Positions 1 through 7,500 of a DNA stretch of 8,948 nucleotides are shown piece by piece. The stretch spans positions 1-8,948 of the forward strand of contig SKRK01000325.1 in assembly GCA_007118525.1 (NCBI GenBank). Direction: 5' to 3'. A program made the position numbers and the translations under genes. This stretch comes from Balneolaceae bacterium. Its GTDB lineage: Bacteria; Bacteroidota; Rhodothermia; Balneolales; Balneolaceae. The first letter of the stretch is position 1. Every line of letters starts with the position of its first letter. The notes beneath the pieces are model-generated. The model saw only the letters and a list, made by a program, of their open reading frames with translations. It had not been told where the DNA came from and did no database searches.

Positions 1-80
1 AAATAATTTAGACATTAAATCCCTCTCTATTAAATAGAGAGGGAAATAGGGTGAGTCGAAACTCAGATCCTAAATTATTT
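1..80. repeat. Structured palindromic element, REP-like or MITE-like, possibly continuing left of the window
   Basis: Three nested inverted repeats can be read directly. An outer arm at 1-11 (aaataatttag) matches its exact reverse complement at 70-80. Inside it, an 11-bp perfect stem pairs 20-30 (tccctctctat) with 34-44 around a 3-nt loop, and a 5-bp stem pairs 52-56 (tgagt) with 61-65 around the loop CGAA. Together they would fold as a three-way junction on either strand. The word GGGTGAGTC at 49-57 recurs at 302-310 just after another palindrome, which suggests a family of repeats. Palindrome-plus-G-rich-tail architecture resembles REP elements mobilised by RAYT-type transposases, but no transposase is in the window. 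A terminator of an unseen upstream gene is an alternative, although neither strand shows a T-tract directly after a GC-rich stem. Confidence 0.5.
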
Positions 81-129
81 AAGCGGTGTACAAGGCAAAT
101 AACCTTTTTGGACAGCCTCAGGAGATAAA

Positions 130-199
130 GGGGTGGTTGAAAATGGACAAGGTGTCAATTTTCAACAAAAACCCTGAACAAAGTATGGTAAACCACCCC
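130..199. repeat. Overlapping inverted repeats in the leader region before the reductase gene
   Basis: A 9-bp perfect inverted repeat pairs 130-138 (ggggtggtt) with 191-199 (aaccacccc). A second 9-bp repeat pairs 136-144 (gttgaaaat) with 158-166 (attttcaac). The two share bases 136-138, so they can form one branched structure only if the inner stem gives up three pairs; otherwise they compete. The enclosed segment has no coding potential that I can see. It could be a two-ended REP-type unit or a folded RNA, but it lies upstream of the promoter candidate at 222-250 and so would not be in the reductase mRNA if that promoter is the right one. Function is unknown. Confidence 0.4.
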
Positions 200-221
200 C
201 GGCCATTCTTTATAAGGAGCG

Positions 222-250
222 TTGATAAAAAACTATGTTAAATCAATAAT
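222..250 (+). promoter_or_regulatory. Candidate sigma70-like promoter for the reductase gene
   Basis: TTGATA at 222-227 and AATAAT at 245-250 each match the sigma70 consensus hexamers at five of six positions and are separated by exactly 17 bases. Transcription would start near 257. That would leave about 11 nt before the ATG at 268 but about 77 nt before the ATG at 334, which agrees with the later start. The stretch is AT-rich, so a chance match is possible. If the host belongs to Bacteroidota, whose main sigma factor prefers a different -33/-7 pattern, this call weakens. Confidence 0.3.
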
Positions 251-284
251 TTAAATATCACCTCATAATGTATTGCGAAGTCGA

Positions 285-310
285 TCCGTCAGCTGACGGA
301 GGGGTGAGTC
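285..310. repeat. 16-bp perfect palindrome with GGGTGAGTC tail, REP-like
   Basis: Positions 285-300 (tccgtcagctgacgga) read the same on both strands and are followed by a G-run and GGGTGAGTC at 302-310. The same nine bases sit at 49-57 after the hairpin of the first element, so the two look like members of one repeat family. The palindrome falls between the two possible start codons of the reductase, 268 and 334. It is therefore either translated as part of an odd N-terminal extension or, more likely, lies in the 5' untranslated leader, where its hairpin could affect mRNA stability or translation. Confidence 0.5.
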
Positions 311-333
311 CCAAATCAACACAACAAGTACTT

Positions 334-1287
334 ATGGCCATACTTAAAGAAACTACAATTCAACTACCGGAAGTAGACCTGAACACCTATAAACCGAAAA
401 ATCCGGTTGAAGTGCCCATTGTTAAGAGCGAGATCTGCACCGATGCGGCCAGCCCGAATTTTGTGCGGCATATTGAATTTGAGGTATCCGGCACCGAACT
501 CGAGAACCGTGTAATTCCCGGCCAGGCATTGGGTGTGATTGCGGAGGGTGAAGATGAAAATGGAAGGCCCCACAAGGTAAGGCTCTACTCAATCTGTTCA
601 CCAACCGGGGGAGAGGACGGTGAGGGGAAAATCTATGCAACAACGGTAAAACGGGTGATAGATGAGCATTGGGAAACCCAGGAGCTGTTTACAGGAGTCT
701 GTTCCAATTACCTCTGCTCGAGAAAACCCGGAGACATGATTAAGATGACCGGTCCAAGCGGCAAGCGGTTTATTCTACCCGAAAGTCCGGGTGATTACAA
801 CTATGTTTTTCTGGCAACCGGAACCGGCATTGCACCGTTCAGGGGGATGGCCATCGACTTGATGCGTAAAGGATCACCAACAGGAACAGAAAATGACGTT
901 GCCCTTATTTTCGGGTGCCCGTATCGAACCGACCTGCTCTATAAAGCGCTGTTTGAACAGCTGGATGAGCAGAATGAAAATTTTCACTATTTGAAAGCCA
1001 TCTCCCGGGAAGATCCGCGACCCGATGGTACCAAACCCTACGTACAGTATTCTCTTTTTGATCAAAAAGAACTTTTGCTGCCTATTCTGCAGATGGAGAA
1101 TACCCTGATTTACATCTGCGGGCTGAAAGGTATGGAAACCGGTATTTTCCAAATACTGGGCCTGTTAGATCTGTTCGAATATATGCGGATCGATGATGAA
1201 ATTAGGGATATCAATCCGCTGGAATGGTCTCGCGATGAGATGAAAAGTATTAAGGCGGGTGAGAGAATGTTCCTGGAGGTTTATTGA
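334..1287 (+). CDS. Plant-type ferredoxin-NADP+ reductase (FNR, PetH-like)
   Basis: This is a complete 317-residue flavoprotein predicted to move electrons between ferredoxin (or flavodoxin) and NADP(H) in the cytoplasm. The FAD domain carries RLYS (83-86) and GVCSNYLC (121-128). The NADP domain carries GTGIAPFR (163-170), SRE (224-226) and CGLKGME (262-268), and the chain ends in EVY. By comparison with spinach FNR, the catalytic Ser, Cys and Glu correspond to S86, C262 and E315. The terminal Tyr that stacks on the flavin is Y317. The 2'-phosphate contacts S224, R225, K234 and Y236 are all kept, arguing for NADP over NAD. There is no ferredoxin or thylakoid-anchor domain. A segment of about a dozen extra residues precedes the C-terminus. 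I prefer ATG 334 because the in-frame ATG at 268 would add 22 residues encoded through a palindromic repeat. Neither start has a good Shine-Dalgarno. The physiological direction is not evident. Confidence 0.88.
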   Translation: MAILKETTIQLPEVDLNTYKPKNPVEVPIVKSEICTDAASPNFVRHIEFEVSGTELENRVIPGQALGVIAEGEDENGRPHKVRLYSICSPTGGEDGEGKIYATTVKRVIDEHWETQELFTGVCSNYLCSRKPGDMIKMTGPSGKRFILPESPGDYNYVFLATGTGIAPFRGMAIDLMRKGSPTGTENDVALIFGCPYRTDLLYKALFEQLDEQNENFHYLKAISREDPRPDGTKPYVQYSLFDQKELLLPILQMENTLIYICGLKGMETGIFQILGLLDLFEYMRIDDEIRDINPLEWSRDEMKSIKAGERMFLEVY

Positions 1288-1506
1288 ATTTGATATAAGT
1301 TTTGTGCCAGATAGTTCAGTTCAGGAGAGCCGGTTTTGAGAATATTTTAAGTCGTAAAAATCTCTGATATTATTGAATTTAATTAACAAGAAATGTTGTA
1401 AGGCTTTTCCCCTCAGGGAAAATGGGGCATCCCCTAGAAACATGTAAGGGTTCATTTATGATATTTAAATATAACGCCATTAATTAATCTACAGTGAGCA
1501 GAAAGG
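1288..1506. other. Intergenic region between the reductase and glucan synthase genes
   Basis: No gene is supported here. The sequence is AT-rich, with a direct repeat of ttattgaattt at 1281-1291 (spanning the reductase stop codon) and 1370-1380, and two small hairpins at 1405-1434. No stem followed by a T-run marks a terminator for the reductase. No convincing promoter hexamer pair is visible before 1507, although the length of the gap leaves room for one. Confidence 0.5.
1405..1434. repeat. Tandem small hairpins with a mutually exclusive alternative pairing
   Basis: TTTTCCC (1405-1411) pairs with GGGAAAA (1416-1422) around CTCA, and GGGG (1424-1427) pairs with CCCC (1431-1434) around CAT. 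Alternatively, CCCC at 1409-1412 can pair with GGGG at 1424-1427, which disrupts both. There is no T-tract after either stem, so an intrinsic terminator is unlikely. The hairpin-plus-G-run style resembles the repeat-like elements at 20-57 and 285-310, though without the shared GGGTGAGTC word. Confidence 0.35.
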
Positions 1507-4500
1507 ATGAGTGATAAAGCGACAGTATCCTTTAATATTGGTTTTCTTAAAGAGAGTGCTGCTGACCTGGCTGAAATCCATGCATCAGATGAATCGGGCA
1601 GAAATATAGAGTCTTTTAAGCCGACTCTTGAAGAGTCAAAAACTACGCTTATTAAAGCATATCGGGTTCTCTCAGGGTTTGCCAAAGCTGAAAAAGAGAT
1701 TTCCCAGGCTGCTGAGTGGTTGATTGATAATTTCTACATTATTCAGGAACAGATTGTTCAGGTTGAAATCGATTTTCCCAAAGAGTATCACAGGAGTATT
1801 CCACTGATCTCAAAAGGGGAGTATGAAGGATTGCCAAGAGTTTATGAGCTGGTTCTGAACTTTCTGAATCACACAGATTTTGTTGTTGATGTGGATGCAC
1901 TTGAACAATACGTTCAGAGCTACCAGGAACGTATTACTCTTGAACAGGGAGAGATATGGGCAATTCCTATCATGGTACGTCTCATTTTGATTGAGAAACT
2001 GGCACAAAAAGCTTCCAGCGTACTCTATCGGAAAGATGTAAGGGGAAGTGTTTATGATCTGCTGAGCAGGCTTGATGAATCCAAACAGGAAGAACCGGGG
2101 GTTTTCTCAAATGAAGTTTCCGTATGGCTGTCAAAGCAGTCCGGAAACAGTGAACCTCTTCATCTTGTAGAGCTTTACAACCAGCTTCAAAATTCAGGCC
2201 GCCTTTGGGACGAGCAGAAGCGTTGGTTCAATTACAGGTTTCGTCAATATGACATGACCCTTGAAGAGGCGATGCGTATTGAGGCTCAGAAGCAGTCGCG
2301 GCTGCAGGTTAGTATTCAAAATGCTGTGAGTTCACTTCGGAGTTCATCTGAAATGGACTGGTCTGAGTTTGTCGAAGAGTGCTCCATTATTGAGAAAATT
2401 CTACAGCTTGATCCGGCCGGAAAATATTCCGAAATGGATTTTCAGACACGCGACAGCTACAGGCGAACGGTGGAGAGGCTCAGCAGACGCTCGAAGTATA
2501 CCGAACCGGAAGTTGTGGAGCAGATTCTGCTGATGCTGGAAGAGGACCAGGACGCCGAAGATCATCAGGACGACATTTTGGGCAACATGAAATCGGCCCG
2601 TCAACATGTGGGATATTATTTAAGAGAAGATGGTTACCTGCGTTTAGCCAAAAGGCTGAATTATCAAATGCCATTGAAAGAGAAAATGAGGCTGAAGCTC
2701 AAAAAAAATTCAGCCTGGTATATTTCGGCTATCATACTCACCACCATCATTTTGATGACCATTTTGTGGGCAGCAACCGGTTCTTTGAGTAATTCCGTAA
2801 TTACGGCAACCTTGGTTTTGCTTGTTGCGCTGTTTCCGGCACTCGACTTGTCGGTATCTGCAGTGAACAGATTTTTCGCATTTTTTCTACCGCCGAGAAT
2901 TCTGCCAAAAATGGCCTATAAAGATGGGATACCGGATGAATCCAGAACAGTAGTGGTGGTACCCACGATGTTCACATCCCCGCGGGATGTAAGGCGTCAG
3001 GTTGAAAATCTCGAAATTCGATCACTCGCCAACTCTGATCCATCACTTCAGTTTATTCTTCTTTCCGATTTCAAGGACGCATCTGAGAAAAATACAGAAG
3101 ATGACAGGGCAATTCTTGATGCCGCATATGCTGAAATTGACATATTGAATAAGAAATACAGTTCAAGTTATGGCGATAAATTCTTCTTTCTTCATCGTGA
3201 AAGACTTTGGAATGACGCAGAAGGGATATGGATGGGCTGGGAGAGAAAGCGGGGTAAATTGGAGGAGTTCAATAGATTACTTTTAGATATCTCTGCCGAA
3301 ACCAGTTACAAACATATTGGGGGAGACTTTTTTGAATCGATAAAGATGCTGCCTGTGAAGTTTGTGATTACCCTCGATTCGGATACCAAACTCCCGCCCG
3401 ATAGCGCCCGGAATCTGATCAGAACCATAGCTCACCCTCTGAATCGTGCGCAATACGACCAGAATAAAAAGCGGATTACGAAAGGTTATGGAATCATTCA
3501 ACCCCGGATCTCTATCCCACCGGAATCTACCAGAAAAACATGGTTCTCCAGAATCTTCTCAGGTAACGTGGGGCTGGATCCATACACAACGGCTGTGTCA
3601 GATATTTATCAGGATTTGGCCGGCGAAGCCGTGTTCACGGGTAAGGGGATCTACGATGTAAAGGCATTTCATACTGCTCTGAACGACCGGTTTCCGGAAA
3701 ACCGGATTCTTTCACATGATCTGATTGAAAGCGCCTATCTGAGAGCCGGCTTGGCCACCGATATTGAACTGTTTGATGGCTATCCTTCAACCTACGTAAG
3801 TTTCAGCAAGCGAAATCACCGGTGGATCCGTGGCGACTGGCAAATTGCAGCATGGATTCTACCAAAGGTTTCCATGCAAGAGGGTAAAGAGAGAAATCAT
3901 ATCAATCTTCTCTCGAAGTGGAAGATTTTTGACAATTTGAGGCGATCGCTCAATCCCTTCTTCCTCATCATCTTTTTAGTGGCCGGCTGGTTTATGTTGC
4001 CCGGCACGGCATGGATTTGGACAGCAGCTGCATTAGGTATACTTGCTTTTCCAATTTATGTAAGCCTCTCAAGCGACATCATGAATAGGCCGGCACGTGT
4101 AAGATGGAGACTCTACATGGAGAAAGTCAGGGCAAATCTGAAAATCAATTCTCTTCAGACCTTTTTTGTAATTGTTATTCTGCCGCATCAGGCATACATG
4201 CAGCTCGATGCAGTTATCCGAACAATTTACCGCCTGAAGATTTCCAGAAAACTACTGCTTGAGTGGACTACAGCATCACAAACTGAATCGTCGAGTCCTA
4301 ACTCGTTGAGTCTGTATATTAGAGATAATCTGTTCTCCATTATACTCGGTATTTCCATCTTACTGGCAGCCCTCTTTACAGCACAGCACTACCTGTGGAT
4401 AATTATCCCCTTCTTTTTTATCTGGACGGGAGCACCATACTATTTGTGGGCAATAAGCAAACCGATTGAAACCAAAGATCATCCTCTTACCAAAAAAGAG

Positions 4501-7500
4501 AGAGCACGGCTTCGGGGATACGCCCGCCGCACATGGTTCTACTTTGAGCGGTTTGTTAACGATGAACACTTTTGGCTGCCCCCAGACAACTATCAGGAAG
4601 AACCCTCTATCCCTGTAACGGAACGAACATCGCCAACCAATATCGGATTGGCTCTTGTATCCACACAGGTGGCATATAATATGGGGTATATTACTTTTGG
4701 TGAGCTTCTGGAGAGAGTATTGAATACCCTTAAATCCATGGAACAGCTTGAGCGCTACGAAGGGCATTTTTACAACTGGTATGAAACGCGATTGGGCGAA
4801 GTTCTTAATCCAAAATATATCTCAACCGTTGATTCCGGTAACCTTGCGGCCGGGCTCATATCCATCAGGGAATCGATACTGAAAACCATCAGGACAAAAG
4901 GGGTGAACCAAAATATCTGGTCAGGGTTGATTGATACCATTACTACAGCGAATGAGATCCTGCAGGAGTTTGATGATGATGAACTTCTTCCTGGAAATTT
5001 TGGAAAAAGAGTAGATTCTTTGTGCCAATCAATGCTCAAAACAATTCGGGAAAGCGACACAGGGTCGCTGAAAGAGGATATTATTTTACTTAGAAAGCTA
5101 AAGGCAGAGGCTGCTGAATTGTGTGCAATTGATTTGCTGCCATTGGGAAGCAAACTGAATGACAATATGATGCAGGATCTTCTTTTTTGGCAGGACAGCC
5201 CATTACGGCTTATTGAAACGAGTTTATCAGAGCTGAAATCTCTTGTAGATTCCGAAAAGATTGATACTGAAAAGTTCTCAATAGAGGAGTTGGTTACCCT
5301 GTTAAAAAGTGAGTCTGTTGATAGTGATGCCTCAAGGCTGCTTATTAAATGGAAATACTATGCAGATGAGATAGTTGAGATAGCGGGTAAATTAATCGAC
5401 GAGATGAATTTTACACCTCTTTATGTCAAAAAAAAGGGGCTTTTCAGTATCGGCTATAATGTAGAGAAGGCGCAGCTCGATTCCGGAACATACGACCTCC
5501 TTGCGAGTGAAGCCCGAATTGCATCCTACATCGCTATTGCCAAGGGTGATATTCCTGTAGAACACTGGTTCAGATTGAGCCGGAGATTAACAAGCTTGAA
5601 CCACAATGAGATTCTTATCTCCTGGGGAGGCACGATGTTTGAATACCTGATGCCGCTGCTCTTTATGCGAACTTATCCTGACACGCTTTTGAATCATACC
5701 GATCAGAACGTTGTGAGGTGGCAGCAGGAGTATGGTAAGAAAAACAGCCAGCCATGGGGCTTTTCAGAAAGCGCCTACTATTTTCTCAATATTGACATGC
5801 ACTACCAATATCGTGCATTTGGTGCTCCCGGATTGGGGTTAAAGCGAGGGCTTTCTGAGGAGTATGTTGTGGCTCCCTACGCTTCACTGCTATCACTGAT
5901 GGTGGATTCGAAGGCGTCGCTTGAAAATCTTGGCCTGTTGGAAAAATTGGGTGGTTATGGGTTGCATGGTTTTTATGATGCCATCGATTTTACACCAACC
6001 CGAATGAGTGAAGATGAAACTCATAAGGTTGTAAAAACCTACATGGTTCATCACCATGGGATGAGCCTGCTGGCCATTGAGAATGTTCTGAATAACTGGG
6101 AGGTTCACAAATGGTTTCATGCCGATCCGCGAGTAAGAGGTTCTGAGCTGATTCTTCAGGAAAGAATTCCACGAGGTGTACCCATAAAAGAACCACATCC
6201 GATTGATGTGGAGCTGGAGCCGGGAGTACAGCAATCCATGGAGAATCTTGTTGAACATGCCGGTATAAATGCACTAGACATCTCCCCACCCCGGCTTCAC
6301 ATGTTGTCTAACGGAAAATACTCCCTGTTTTTGAGCCATGCCGGTACGGGTTCATCCCGTATAAACGGATATTCACTTACCGGTTGGGATCCGGATCCTG
6401 CCACAGATCCGCTCGGGCTCTTTTTCTACGTCAAAGATAAGGAAAGCGGTCAATTCTGGTCGGCTATGCATCAGCCGGTCAAGAGAAAACCGGATCGTTA
6501 TGATACCTGGTTTCAAAACGGTAAAATCGTAACATCCAGGGTAGATGAGTGGATTGAGACTACAACTTCGGTTTCAATTTCACCGGATCACCCTATTGAA
6601 TTGAGAAAAATCAGCCTTACCAACTACTCAAATAAGCAAAGGGTGCTTGAAATTACCAGTTATGCCGAGGTGGTGTTGAACCGGCCACAAGATCACAACT
6701 CTCACCCGGCCTTTTCAAAGCTTTTTATACAAACCGATTACCTGCCTGAACACCACTCTATTCTTGCAAAAAGAAGGCCCAGAAGTGAGCACGAGAAACC
6801 TCTGTGGATGATTCACACATTTGCCGGAGAAGAGCATGAAAATCTTACAGAACCTCTTCAGTTCGAGACAGACCGTTCAAAATTTATTGGAAGGGGGCGC
6901 TCGTTAAGTCACCCCGCGGCAATGGATGCCGGTAATACTCTTCACGGTTCACAAGGAAACGTATCTGATCCGGTTGTGAGCCTGCGAAAAACAGTTAAAC
7001 TTGGCCCGGGAGAGAAGGTGGAATTGATATTTGGCCTCGGATTTGCCGAAACAAGAGAGGAGGCAGTGCAGCTTGCCGATGTCTACGACAATCGCCACTC
7101 TGCAGAACGGGCATTCGATCTGGCTTCCGTTTATAGTACTGTGGAACTGAACCACCTGGGAATATCATCTAAAGAAGCTCACAACTACCAAAAGCTTGTA
7201 TCATATGTTCTATATCCGGACAAAGCTTTTAGAGCCGATGTAAAAAAACTTAAGGATAACCGAAAGAAACAGCAGGATCTTTGGGCTTACGGCATTTCAG
7301 GTGATTTTCCGCTGATCGTATTCAGAATACATGATATGGATCAAATAAAGAGTGTGAAAACTCTGTTGAAAGCTCATGGTTTCTGGAGAATGAAAGGAAT
7401 TGGTACAGAATTGTTAATTATAAACGACCATGCACCGGGATATATTGATGAAGTACAAGAAGCGATTATGCAGGCTATACACGCTTCAACAGAGAGGGAT

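Noticed and set aside
1..80. tRNA or other known small RNA
   Set aside because: The fold has only two internal hairpins, lacks the T-loop GTTC-type motif and an anticodon arm of tRNA size, and does not end in CCA.
874..1152. Antisense open frame of 92 codons opposite the reductase
   Set aside because: The plus strand encodes the conserved NADP-binding half of FNR here; no support for a second product.
1281..1380. Direct repeat ttattgaattt (1281-1291 and 1370-1380) as target-site duplication of an inserted element
   Set aside because: The first copy spans the reductase stop codon, the enclosed 78 bases have no terminal inverted repeats, and the word is AT-rich, so coincidence is likely.
1405..1422. 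Rho-independent terminator for the reductase gene
   Set aside because: The stem is half A/T, lies about 118 nt after the stop codon, and is followed by TGGGG rather than a T-tract.
1458..1487. ATG at 1458 as an upstream leader peptide or alternative synthase start
   Set aside because: It is out of frame with the synthase and reaches a stop after nine codons; composition shows no attenuator features such as codon runs.
3446..3661. Same-strand open frame of 71 codons inside the synthase
   Set aside because: Out of frame with the GT84 domain that is clearly encoded across it; composition is not protein-like.
4360..5165. Two sizeable antisense open frames (4360-4767 and 4770-5165)
   Set aside because: They lie wholly opposite the continuous synthase frame, which encodes recognisable family sequence here (membrane helices and RTSPTNIG). 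Their translations show no recognisable domain.
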